The translations under genes were made by a program, and so were the position numbers. From Chara braunii (taxonomy: Eukaryota; Streptophyta; Charophyceae; Charales; Characeae), in contig BFEA01000357.1 of NCBI GenBank assembly GCA_003427395.1, positions 967,705 to 1,015,056 on the forward strand: a stretch of DNA of 47,352 nt, written 5' to 3'. This document shows, one piece after another, positions 10,197 to 20,366 of the stretch (positions are counted from its first letter, which is position 1; each line of letters starts with the position of its first letter). The notes beneath the pieces were generated by a model that did not search any database, was not told the DNA's origin, and saw only the letters and a list, made by a program, of their open reading frames with translations.

Positions 10197-11570
10197 CTTC
10201 AATAGCACGCTTCCCAACAAATGAGTCCCACAGACAACAGACTGTGTCCCCAACAACTGGTTTCCCAACAATTAATGGCCAAGCAACAAGTAAACAAGAT
10301 AAAACCCAGAATAAAATAATAGAATAATAAAACAGCAAAATAATAAAATAATAATTCTTCATACCCAAGAGTTATTGATTGCCTTGGTTTTGGCCCACCA
10401 CTGGCCAGGAATGACAGACCTCCCGTCAATCTAACATACCTTATTCGGCCCGCCTCAGGCCAGGACCAATCAGACCATTTGTCTTGACGGCTCCTTTAAC
10501 CTGCCTCCAGGTCAGGACCAGCATACCCACTAGTCGAGTATGGCAGCCCTTTGGCACTCTCGCCAGGACACCCAGACTAAAGCGGGTCTGGTCACCCTAT
10601 GACAATAGACTCCCCGTCAGTCAGACTATCCCGTACCCGGATTCGACCACTGTGGTCAGGGACTGGCTCACCCACCAGTTTCTGACCTAGGGCGCTGGCT
10701 GCCCCGCCCAGATTTTCGAACGTGGGACCTGGTCTAACCACAGTTCCAGGCTCAGGCGAACCTCACTGAATTGCATCCTCTAACTGCGGTAGGGTTCCAG
10801 TCGACCCCTTTTTACCTCACTGGCCAGAAACCCGGAGTCTTAGCCTCAATCAACTACGGAATTCGACACTCGCGTCGGGGACCTGCTGACCCTACCAGAT
10901 TGCAACCTACTGCGGTAAGGCTCTGGCGAGCCCCGACAATCAACGACATCTCATGTTAGAGAAGAAGAATCCAGGCACAGACAATCAGGCAAGCATATCA
11001 TAACCCACAATCAGTCTGCCCATGCCCCAAATAATAGGACAAACATTTTCTCAAGAGACGTCACTTCAGTCTCAAGAGGCACTGAACAACAACCTGATAA
11101 CCCAACGTCAAGCCCTTGCAAGAGACCTCCCTTCAGTCTCGAGAAGGATGCTTAGTGCTGGCCCCAGAGAGGTCCCTTCCCTCAACAGGGAATTTTTTTT
11201 TCAAATAGACGTCCCGTCTGTCTTAAGGAAATATTTAAATGTTGATCTTAGAGAGGTCCCTTCCCTCATCTGAGTGAAGACAGACAACTTAATCAAGAAA
11301 CACAAAGTCCCTTTACTGACAACTCTCAGTCAAGTAAAGCTAAACTTCTTTATGCCTGTCCTCATCTGAATTTCTCGGATGGACAACTTAGTCAAAGACA
11401 TGAAGCTTTTTTGTTTACAACTCTCGATCAGACAGAACTAAACTTCTTTATGTCCATCATGCTTTTCTCTTTATCATAAGAATAATACTGATTACATTTT
11501 CTGATGTGCCACAACCATGAGTTCCTTAGATCTTTGACACTTCGTCAATGCTCACGAAAACTGTCTCACA
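10197..11570 (-). other. Probable 3' LTR of the - strand gypsy element, left end undefined
   Basis: Read on the - strand, TGTGAGACAG begins at 11570 right after a polypurine tract, as an LTR should. No matching 5' LTR is found to the right of the gag at 17498, so the far end cannot be set. The stretch holds no gene. Two imperfect ~80-bp units containing ACAACTCTC and CTAAACTTCTTTATG lie at about 11281-11353 and 11379-11455, and GAGAGGTCCCTTCCCTCA occurs twice near 11165-11270. Confidence 0.5.
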
Positions 11571-11591
11571 GTTATTTCCCCACCCTCAGGG
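11571..11591 (-). promoter_or_regulatory. Polypurine tract of the - strand gypsy element
   Basis: On the - strand this reads CCCTGAGGGTGGGGAAATAAC and is followed directly by TGTGAGACAG. It lies about 200 bp past the end of pol, the expected place. Confidence 0.65.
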
Positions 11592-11797
11592 ACTTGACAC
11601 TCATGGATCGTCAGTAGCACTGCATCAAAGATATGGTCTCATTAACTCTGTTGCTTGCTGAAACGAAAAATTAACTGACATGTTAAAAATTGAAAAGATG
11701 AATTGACAATGCAAGAACGATCAGAGTCTGCTGAAAACCGAGTTTTGCTGCCTCATTGTCTTACTGTACTCTCTCTCAGTTCTTTGGAATTGTTCTC

Positions 11798-13075
11798 TTA
11801 CTGGAATGGTTGACCTTTTTTTCCTCTCTTTGAGGTCACTGTAGGAATCAGATCAGGGTCTCTGAAGATGAACTTATGAAGTCTTGACCCTGATACCATG
11901 TCGTGTACCCTGGATCCATCCATCTCTAAAATCTCATACACTTTGTCTCCTGCTTCTCCCGTGATTCTGTAAGGTCCAAGCCATCTGAGCTCCAATCGTT
12001 TAGTCCACTGAGTCTCAAGATAAATGTCGAATAGGAGGACAACATCACAAACTTTCAGTTTCTCTTTTCTTATATATCTTTTCTTGTTCCATCTCTTTTG
12101 ATCTGATAATCTGCTAGATGTCATTCTTTCTGCAACATCCATCACTGCTTGATCAACCTCTGATGTTTATCTCATTCTGATCTGAAAAAACTCTGAAATA
12201 GAATAATCTCTTTCACTCTCTTGACTTGACCATATCTTGACTATGTTCTCAATAGACAAAGTAGCATACCGACCATACTACAGAGTGAATGGAGCATAGC
12301 CAGTAGTCCTCTTGACAGTTATGTTGTCAGCATAAACAACAACTCTTAATATTTTTGGGCAGTTACTGAGATTTCCTTCACACCATTTGGCCAATGAATC
12401 GTTCAGAGTTTTGTGAAACCTCTCAACAGGTGCATTTGCTTGAGGATGATAGGTAGTTACATATCGAATTCTAACACCCAGTCTGAGAGTGGTTCTTTTT
12501 ACAATCTCATTTCTGAATTCGGATCCTCTGTCAGAGACAAACTCTCTGATGAAGGGGTACCTGAGATAGACCTCCTCAATCCAGTCAGCGACTTGCTCGG
12601 CTGTCTTCCTTCTTAGAGCCCTTACCTCAACATAGCCAGAAAAAATATCTCTCATGTTCAATATGTATTTCATCCCTCCCTTGCCTAGCGGCATGTTGAT
12701 GAGATCCGAATGAACTCTGCTGCCTGGCTCTACCAAAATAGCAGGAAATAAAAGCTCAATACTCCTTGTAGTAGACCTCTTCTGACATAACTCACATGAC
12801 TTACAGAATCTGTAAATCACGTCTTTCATGTCAGGCCAGAAATAAAACTTAACTGTCTTAGAGTATGTTGCTTCAGCAGCTCTGTGACCACCAGCAACCC
12901 CCTCATGTAGAGCAACAATTATTTCCAGTTGTATTTTTTTCCCACAGACCACTCTTAATGGAGGCAGTCCTCCCTTGCCATCCACGAAGAGGTGACCTCG
13001 CTTTAGTCTGAACTTTTTCCTTGAATTCTTGCAATAATATTCCTTCAACCGTTCTTTCTCCATTTTCTTCTCAAT
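11798..13075 (-). pseudogene. pol: Integrase of the - strand gypsy element
   Basis: The zinc-binding domain is complete: ALHEGVAGGHRAAE supplies two His, and CKSCELC the two Cys. The catalytic core has VHSDLINMP, VSDRGSEF and PVERFHKTL, giving the D, D and E. The C-terminal part (11798-12145) has a GPY-type module, RWLGPYRITGEAGD, and ends without a chromodomain. A stop at 12278-12280 and another near 12165 separate core and C-terminus, and one near 13080 separates the N-terminus from the upstream acidic linker. All remain in one frame, so single base changes account for the damage. It would have inserted element DNA. Confidence 0.88.
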
Positions 13076-13429
13076 CTCTTAGTAAATCTCATCGTACTCT
13101 TCAAAGATAAATGATATCTCTTCCTCTTTCCTCTCAGCTTCTTCTTCATTCTTTGAGCCTGAACTTTCCCCTATTTCATGGGCTGCTACAGCTGCAGCAT
13201 TGACCTTTGCATACCAGTCATTCTGTTCTTCCTCCTCTTCTTTTCCGAGAATTAATTTATAGACATAAGCATCAGGGATTTCTCCCCAACTGTCTCTTTC
13301 TTTAGGCCATAAACTCCACTTATAGGAGTTTGGTACTTCATAGTCTACATCATCTTTCTCATCAAGAAAATTATCAGCATAAGAAGATTCTTCAATAGTT
13401 CATTCAATATTTTATTCTTCTCCATCTTT

Positions 13430-14420
13430 CCTCCATTCGATTCGACTTAGGCCATCTGCTCTGTTCTTCTCAGTTGGAATCTTTTCTAAGACAAAGTCAA
13501 AAGTCCAAATGAAGGTCATCCATCTGCTTACAGTTGGATCTACTTGTTGGTGCTTTTTAATTGCATCAATCACATCAGATGCATCAGTTCTCAGAATGAA
13601 TCACCTTCCAAGGACATAGTGTCTGAAGCACCTGAGACAGTGGATAATGGTCAGCAACTCTTTCTTGAGCAATGTGTAGCCTCTTTCTCTGGAGTTGAGG
13701 GTCCTACTCTCAAACCTTAGAGGTCTTTCCCTACCATTCTCATCTCTCTGTATGAGCACACCACCCAGAGCAACTGGTCCTCCATCTGCCTCGATGATGA
13801 AGGGTCTTCCGTCCTCATCATCATAGAAAGACACTCCCAACACAACACCCATATATTTTAATTTTTCTTGTAAAGTTTCTGCAGCAGTCTGTCTTTTTTC
13901 AGTCCAAGATAAGTCAGCCCCTTGTCTCACCATTTCCCTCAGAGGTTTTGCAAGAGTAGCAAAACGAGGTATAAAAATCCTCCAGAACCCACAGACACCC
14001 AAGAAACTCCTGACATCTGTCACCCGCTTGAGGGGCAGAGACCAGTTCAATATTTTGTCTATCTTCTTGGGGTCAGGGCTTCTACCATTGGAGAAACATC
14101 TGAAGCCCAAAATGGTGACCTCTGCTTAGAAGAGAAGTGACTTTGGTCCATTGGCAGTCAGATTATACTTCTGAAGTCTCTCTAGGACCAACTTTACTCC
14201 TTCAGCATGCTCCCATACAAACTTCCTGACGTCATCCCCTACCAAAGTCTCATCCCTTACCATAGGTCCCTTCACAGGATTATCATCAATATAAGGACTG
14301 GTTATCTCAGGTGAGATATCCTGCATGACTTTGATCATATCCCTTTGAACCACAGCCACACCGTTTGTTCAACCTTGGGGCACAACACAAATTGAGTTGT
14401 TGATAGTCTAAACAACCTTC
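13430..14420 (-). pseudogene. pol: Reverse transcriptase remnant and RNase H
   Basis: The reverse transcriptase is reduced to its late palm: VPQG-stop-TNGVAVVQRDM and the catalytic-type PYIDD. The connection follows, with RSFLGVCGFWRIFIPRFA and LSWTEKRQ. RNase H has FIIEADGGPVALGGVL and ESRTLNSRERGYTLLKKELL, ending in KNRADGLSRIEW near 13440. The earlier fingers and palm (the usual K...DYR and D-G/F-D motifs) are absent: only about 50 unrelated-looking residues separate protease from VPQG, so some 250 residues appear deleted. Stops at about 14400, 14369, 14126, 13601 and 13400 are each one transition away from Gln or Trp codons. Confidence 0.82.
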
Positions 14421-14521
14421 TTAAAGGCTTCAATTTGCCCATCTTCGTCTTTAAGTTTACCAAGGGCTTTTATTATCTTCGAAATCTCATTGATATCAAC
14501 TGAGACTCCCTCCTTAAATTC

Positions 14522-15178
14522 CTATTTATTTTTTTCCTTGATATTTCTTACCTTCTCAACGGACTTTTCCCTTCTAATTGAGTTGGCTGATATCTTGTGC
14601 TTGTGATGGTAAGCCGGACAGACCACGAAGGTCTGCTCTTGTGCAGTTTCCGGGTCTTGCAGACTAATCCAGCATGACCCTTCATGACGGAAGAACTGAA
14701 CAGCCTTCATCCTGTGTAAGAACGGAGTGCCCAGAATACAGTCATGATCCAAGTCTGGTATCACGAATACCAATACCTCGACTGACATCAACCCAACTCT
14801 AATAGGCAGATGGTCAATAAATCCTGCTACGAAGAACTCTCCAGCAATATTGCTTAGCTTTTGCATCGCAGACCTATCAATAGCCAGACCACAGGCCTCC
14901 ATTGCCTTTTGAGAGATAAGTATCATCTCTGCCCCAGAATCCACGAAGGCTCGGATTTTCATTTGATTAATGTAGATCGTTAAATAGCCACAACCCATGG
15001 TTGCGAATCTCATCTTACATCCTGGTAAGGTCCTGTTAACATGACTAGGAAAAACTGATCCCAAGTAATTAACTTCCATTCTCTTCTTCTCAATTAATTT
15101 TTTCAATTCCTCTCTCAACTTGGATGCTAGTGTCATTGCCTCCTTGAAGGACAACGTCACCTCTGTTTCTTCCAACAT
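14522..15178 (-). pseudogene. pol: Aspartic protease of the - strand gypsy element
   Basis: IRAFVDSGAEMILIS carries the catalytic D-S-G-A, and DHDCILGTPFLHRM is the second conserved motif. The fold is that of retroviral-type aspartic proteases that cut the polyprotein. The N-terminal side (MLEETEVTLSFKEAM) is interrupted by the TIR element at 15187; the same frame resumes at 15898. The stop at 14522 ends this fragment shortly after the protease. Confidence 0.85.
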
Positions 15179-15186
15179 CTTAGTAA

Positions 15187-15774
15187 CTGGGTAGCACGGC
15201 GTACGTGTACGCGGGTTGCGCATACACGCGTACATGTATTCCTGTACGCGACACGTACGCGCGTACACGTACTCCCGTACGTGGGAATACGTAAAAAAAA
15301 AAAAAAAAAAAATCATCGAAAAAATCTGAAAACAAACTATGTTATGCAAAATGATATTTCAAACAACGTTTGCCTGAGACACATCTCGAAATTCTGTACC
15401 AAACTTGAGTAAAAAATCAAACACACAAACAATAAATAATTTAATTTATTTTTTTTTAATTAGGAAAAAAACACACAAAAATAAAAACAAATTTCTATAA
15501 CAAATATATGTTATGCAGAAACATGATACAAACAACTTTTTCTCGGGATTCATCCCCGAGTTCCCAACCAAACTCAAGTAAGAAATTAAAAACAAAAAAA
15601 AGGTAATATTATCATAATAATTAAAAAATTATTTAAAAATATTTTTTAATTTATGAAGGTTTTTTATTTTTAAATCGAGAGTGGTTTGAAATTCGGGTAT
15701 GACTCCCTGACAAATGTTGTTTGTATCATTATTCTGCACAACATACTTCGTTTTTCAGATTTTTTGAAATTGTT

Positions 15775-15819
<45 letters not shown>

Positions 15820-15889
15820 GTACGAATACGCGCGATTTTGGGTTCGTAGGCGTATGCCAGAATACGTACGAGTACGGGGTGCTACCCAG
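15187..15889. mobile_element. TIR element A, hAT-like, 703 bp
   Basis: The ends are perfect 11-bp inverted repeats: CTGGGTAGCAC on the left and GTGCTACCCAG on the right. They are flanked by an exact 8-bp duplication CTTAGTAA (15179-15186 and 15890-15897), the size made by hAT transposases. Subterminal regions are packed with GTAC/CGTACG words. The interior holds three copies of a ~90-bp core (about 15312-15400 and 15497-15575 on -, 15690-15775 on +), poly-A and poly-T tracts, and no transposase. Insertion plus duplication is 711 bp (3 x 237), so removing it rejoins the gypsy pol in frame. Confidence 0.92.
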
Positions 15890-15897
15890 CTTAGTAA

Positions 15898-16435
15898 TCA
15901 TATCAGTAATTACTGTTTCATCTTCTAATTCACTCTTAAGTATAAATTTTCTCTTCTTCCCTTGTTCACTTCTCTTGGGCAAAGGTTATGGTCCTTGGTC
16001 ATCAAGAATTTCAATCAGAGTTTCCTCGACCTTTCTTCTTTTCTTTTCCTCTATCATTTGGGGTGTTAAATGCACATGAATATTCCTCACTTCCCCAATC
16101 ACTGTATCTGGTTCCATAACGAGTTCTGGAGGTAGATCACCTTCAAATGACATCATGTTAGCCGAACAAGTAGGCTTGTTAGAAGAAAATACCGCCATCT
16201 CAGAAGAAGTCTGAGGAGGGGAATTCTCTCTTAATGAAAACCCACGTGGAATGATCTCATCAGTAACATTCTCCACTAAAGAGAGAGACCGTAGAGGCAA
16301 CTCAATCAAGGCAAGTGAATCATCAGGTTCTTGTACGAGTCCCTTAGGCAGTTTGCCCATGAACGTATGAACATTCACGTTAGTCTTTCTTTTCTTCTTT
16401 TTCTTCATCTTTTCATCATGAGCGAGAAGTCGCAT
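15898..16435 (-). pseudogene. Linker between gag and protease
   Basis: Same frame as the zinc knuckle fragment and the protease. The acidic and basic sequence runs to DQGP, then TAA at 15986-15988, then GKKRKFILKSELEDETV up to the TIR element. No enzyme domain is recognised. Both flanking stops (16466 and 15986) are one C-to-T change from Gln codons. Confidence 0.6.
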
Positions 16436-16465
16436 ACCTCCAGGATGCCTGGGATCTAATTTATT

Positions 16466-17498
16466 CTATGAACTGTCACAAACATGACCCATTGTATCCT
16501 TCTTTGCCACCCCACTCTTCACATCCTCTTCCAATGGCTTACAGTAACTGGTAGTGTGACCTCCTTCACCACAATAATAGCAGACAAAATTCTTCTTTGG
16601 TCGCTCGTCGTACTTTCTTCTCTCTTTATTCCCTTTTCCGCCATTCCCTTCATTCTTTTTGGAATCTAGAAGAGTCACCTATTTCACCATAGTCATCATC
16701 ATCATCATCATCCTCATCATTATTACTTTCCGCTTTTTTCTTCCCTTTCTCATCCACATCATGATTGACAGGCATATAGTTGGTCATAACCCTCTGAATA
16801 ATATTTTCAGCGTTCAGATTATTTTTTCTGCATAGACCATTTTCTGTCTCCCAGTCTTTGGTCAACGTACTGATCTGATTCAGTGACCACTTCTTGTGAG
16901 AGACCGTAGGCAAGGTTCTGACAATTGCAACCATTTTCTCCCATCTGAGAGGATAATGTTGGGTCTGATTGAGGACTGCCTGCCTTTCAGTGTCGGTTAA
17001 ATTAGTCAGAAATATATGGCATCTTTGGGCTTCATCCAAATATGGGATTCTTTTTGCTGTTCGGATGAAGGTCTGAAGAAAAACATTGAAAGTGTCATAC
17101 TTAACTCTTCTTATGTTGAGTAAATCCTTGGTTGTAGCTGGAACTGAGTCTTTCTCTAATTCTCTTTTCATTATTTCTTTGATCTCTTCCCATGTAGTGG
17201 CCTCTTCCATCAACTCTTGAACAGCCAACCTCGAGTCAGTGTCACAGTAAAATAGAAGGTGCTTAAGTCGTTGCTTGTCTGTCCAACCATAACTGAGCCC
17301 AAACAATTCATACTCATCCAAAAAATCATTTACTTGAGGCCCTATGAAACATGAAATCCTCTCATCTGGCCTCTTTGCTTTTGCGATATCTGACCCTCCT
17401 TTTATAGTGTCAACTCTCTCTACCAGTTCCCGTATAACACCTACCAGAGCCTCCTCATTATTCCCTGCAGAAGAGCTTGGTCTCCCTCGTCCCGCCAT
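16466..17498 (-). pseudogene. gag: Gag of the - strand gypsy element
   Basis: Starts at the ATG at 17496-17498 (MAGRGRPSSSAGNNEEAL). The capsid-like middle has VNDFLDEYELFGLSYGWTD and HIFLTNLTDTERQAV, followed by an Asp-run acidic tail near 16690. A frameshift at about 16660-16670 leads into the nucleocapsid, with a canonical zinc knuckle CYYCGEGGHTTSYC at 16541-16582 (C-X2-C-X4-H-X4-C). Gag would form particles and bind RNA. Apart from the frameshift it is open from start to knuckle. Its capsid resembles that of the + strand gag at 36035 (FLDKFEQ, FLMNFTDAEKR), so the two are related. Confidence 0.85.
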
Positions 17499-17569
17499 TT
17501 TGACCAGAGACTCTCTCTGATACTTTCTTCTCTCTCTTTATCACTTTTGCCCTCCCTTTTCTTATTTTT

Positions 17570-19483
17570 CAGTCTCTCACTCTTCTTGCCAGAGATACAG
17601 GTACGTTTCTCTCTTCTCGGAGATGAGCGCATAGTGTTGCGCATTGCGGTCCTGGCAGGCGGCCCGTGGTCAGGAGAGGAAGCCATGCAAAGTCCTCGGA
17701 CGTGAGAGGGTTCAATACCTCTATGTTGAACTCGCACGCCGAATCCCGTGAAGAATCACTTGAAAACGATAAGTCGCCGCTGTCGGACGGAGAAGATGCC
17801 GCACACACGTCTTGTCCTTGAGCTTGAGTACCCAGCGTAGGAACGAGCCGGCAGTGTAGTCCTAAAAAAAATACAGAAGAGGATGACTATCGACTTCCGC
17901 ATGTGCCTTGGAATGAAGGCAGTCACCCGCGAAGCGACCGGTTCCGAAGGCGTCGACAGTGTCGTCGAGTCACTACCAGCGGCGCTCAGTTTCCCGATTC
18001 GCCCTTGCCTTTTGACGGGCAGGTCACTGTCTCATGGAAATCGTTGTTGCACCATACGCAATAGTGAAATCTCGTGCGTGCTTTGTACGTCGCTTCAGAG
18101 AGGCCGTATTGGGACCATGGGGTTGGAGCTGTTGCGCTGGGTCCGGGGCTAGATGTGGTGTTTGTCTTCGCCTTGCCACGTCCTCGGCCTTTGCCGGGGC
18201 AGCCACCTTCTCGGGCGGCTGCGAGTTTGTCCCCTTCATTGGCAGACACAGCCTCGCTAGTTTGGTCAAACGGCATTGCCGTCACAACCACGACCACTCT
18301 TGGCCGATGATGGTCTCTGCTCGGGCCTGGCGCAGACGAACGCAGTTTCTTAGCCTCCTTGTTCCTGATAATGATCTTCACGGCCTTGTCAAAGAGTTTC
18401 GCCGTTGTCGTCAAGGTGTCCTCGACGTGAGTCAGGGCATTGCTTAATGTCGGACACGACCTTGAGATGAAATAGTGGCCGATGGCTTTGAAGCCCATCT
18501 GGATGTCTGAAATGGATGTCAAGCGTTGGTACTAGGCAATCCAGTCGATACTCGGCAACGTGCCTTGTTTGAAGACCATCAGCTTGTCCATTGCTTTGAT
18601 CTCCGACGACTCTACTTGGAACCGCTTATGCCACACCGCCTTCAGATCATCCCAGCTGATTTTGGTATGCAGGTCGGCAACTACCACTCCGTACTTGGAC
18701 AAGAGGTTGTCCAACCATGCTTGGCACGCGCCCCCCGACCGGGAGTATAAGTACACGTGGTGCTTGTGTTATTTGACGTAGTGTAGCTGCAGTGTGAACT
18801 CGAACTTGTGGAACCATGGAATCGGATCTATCTTCATCGAGTCGCAGAAGATCTCCTGCCCGTCAAACTTTGGAGTTGTCTCGCGCGGTTCCGAACTCGA
18901 GTTGTTGGCGGTAGTACAGATCCGCTGCTCCAACTGTTGCGTTGTGGTCTGCTGTAACTGCACGCCGTCCTTGAGGGAGTGGACGTCCATCTCCAATGCT
19001 TCGAAGCGATCGGAGGTGTTGGAAGAGCTGGCATCGGGGACGGCGACATGTTGATGCTCCAGCTGCCGGAGGCGGCCGTGGACTTGAGCCATCGCATCGT
19101 CGAGGCTGTGGATGTCCTCCTGTTGTGTAATGGATGTTGCCAAGAGATCCGTGAGATGGGACAGGAGTAGAGCGATCTTGTTTTCGCTATCTTCCATCTT
19201 GCCATTCTCCACCTTGGCCCGCCACTCCGCTGCCATTGTGAGCAAAATTTGCTCTCCTTTAATTTTTCTCCCGTCGTCGAACTCATTCTTCATCAGCAGC
19301 CTTTGCTGCTGCCTCGTCGTGCTGCCGCTGTTGTTCAATTGTCAGCAGACATGCCTGCTCGGCGTCCTCTGCCTTCTTCTTCGCTGTTGTTGCTGCGTCA
19401 TCCGCCCGTCTCTTGGTTTCGGTACTCTAGGCCAACATCCGGGCCCAATAGGCCTCGTCTGTTTCCCCGCACCTCTGGTCCAT
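17570..19483 (-). pseudogene. gag: Gag and start of pol of a third gypsy element, cut off
   Basis: The ATG at 19481-19483 opens MDQRCGETDEAYWARML and an Ala/Lys/Glu-rich, probably coiled segment. After a frameshift near 19270-19300 comes the capsid (TPKFDGQEIF, DPIPWFHKFE, SRSGGACQAWLDNLLSKYG) and a Gly/Arg-rich tail. A canonical zinc knuckle CVWCNNDFHETVTC lies at 18019-18060. After a stop at 17986 a further segment (17808-17570) has FNIEVLNPLTSEDFAWLPLL, which looks like the region before a pol protease. Stops at about 19430, 18766, 18529 and 17986 break it. Sequence related to this element ends near 17570, where the other gypsy gag begins. No RT or integrase for it is seen. Confidence 0.78.
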
Positions 19484-19530
19484 GACGGCTGTTTGTGAAC
19501 GCAACAGCGTAGACCAGGTCGGGGGCCTGC

Positions 19531-19594
19531 TAACGTGGCATTCCCTGCTGCTGACGTGGCATTACTGTCGGCTGACGTGTCTGCTGACGTGGCA
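19531..19594. promoter_or_regulatory. Cluster of ACGTGGCA motifs upstream of gag
   Basis: TAACGTGGCA at 19531, TGACGTGGCA at 19552 and 19585, and TGACGTGTC at 19573, all within 64 bp and separated by CTGCTG words. TGACGTGG is the type of site bound by plant bZIP factors. The cluster sits just upstream of the - strand gag start, within the leader, so a role in LTR transcription is only a suggestion. Confidence 0.35.
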
Positions 19595-19599
19595 ACTCA

Positions 19600-20350
19600 C
19601 CAATGTCGCCGCATGGGGTACTCGGAGATAGATAGAGAAGGTAAGATCAGAGGGGGCAACAACATAGGTGGGGAGGGTGGGTGGGAAAAATCGCCCAGAT
19701 AAGGAGTCACTAATAAAAAAAAAAAAAGTTTGAACTTTGCAAAAACAAATTTCGAGAAAAATAAAAATCCCGACTTTTGCAAATTCAGTAGGTCTCCCAC
19801 CTCCCTTGAAGTGCGAAATGATCAATGACAAAAAAAAATTGACTTCAGACTGCGAATGATTATAAAACTGTGACTAACAGAATCCTAGAACTGCGGGGAA
19901 AAAAAAAAATCCAAAAAGAAATCAAATATTCGGACCTACTCAGATGAGAGTATTCGCCATTTGGAAACTAGTACTACAAGAGGGATTTTCCCATACCGTT
20001 TTTAGAAAAACGAATTTCGAAAAATATTCCGAATTTCCAAATAACGGGAAGTGCAACAGAAAATCGAAATTTTCGAAAAGAAAGATATTCCGAATTTTCA
20101 CCAGCGAAATTTCGAATTTTCAAAAAAAAAACGAAAACGGAAATTTCAGATGTTGTGCTATTGCGATTTTCCGCAACAGAAATAGCGAGAAAACAAAATC
20201 CAAGAAAAAGAAAAAAAAATCGATTTTCGGCACTAAGGTCAAAATCGTGATTTTGGGGGCTAACTAGTGTGCTCTAATCAATCAATCAAGACTAATCAGC
20301 TACCTAGTCCCCGTACACATGTCAGATCAGGTTGTCTTGATTCATGTGCG
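19600..20350. other. Leader region, AT-rich, without a gene
   Basis: Lies between primer site and gag of the - strand element. It includes an A/T-rich block (19700-20260) with TTTCGAAAT-like words similar to those at 300-1000, and a short (ATCA)n near 20276. No coding region is recognised. Confidence 0.5.
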
Positions 20351-20364
20351 GCGTTCCGATACCA
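20351..20364 (-). promoter_or_regulatory. Primer-binding site, initiator-Met tRNA type
   Basis: On the - strand, 2 bp after the LTR end, the sequence reads TGGTATCGGAACGC. The plant initiator-Met primer site is TGGTATCAGAGC, so 10 of the first 12 positions match. Position and spacing relative to the TGTAACA end of the LTR are as expected. Confidence 0.7.
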
Positions 20365-20366
20365 AC

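Larger units (their letters stand above)
11571..17498 (-). mobile_element. Ty3/gypsy element without chromodomain, decayed
   Basis: Read right to left: gag, zinc knuckle, linker, protease, a remnant of reverse transcriptase, RNase H, integrase and a polypurine tract. Apart from gag, every fragment from 16678 to 11798 is in one reading frame, cut by about a dozen stops. Most of the N-terminal reverse transcriptase is missing. A 703-bp TIR element sits between linker and protease (15187-15889). No 5' LTR or primer site is visible; just upstream of gag the sequence passes within about 70-150 bp into the pol start of another - strand element. It is probably a 5'-truncated or recombined copy. Confidence 0.88.

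Noticed and set aside
8519-11570. One 3-kb LTR from TGTGAGG to CTCACA
   Set aside because: It would include an LTR copy of another family; two abutting elements explain it better.
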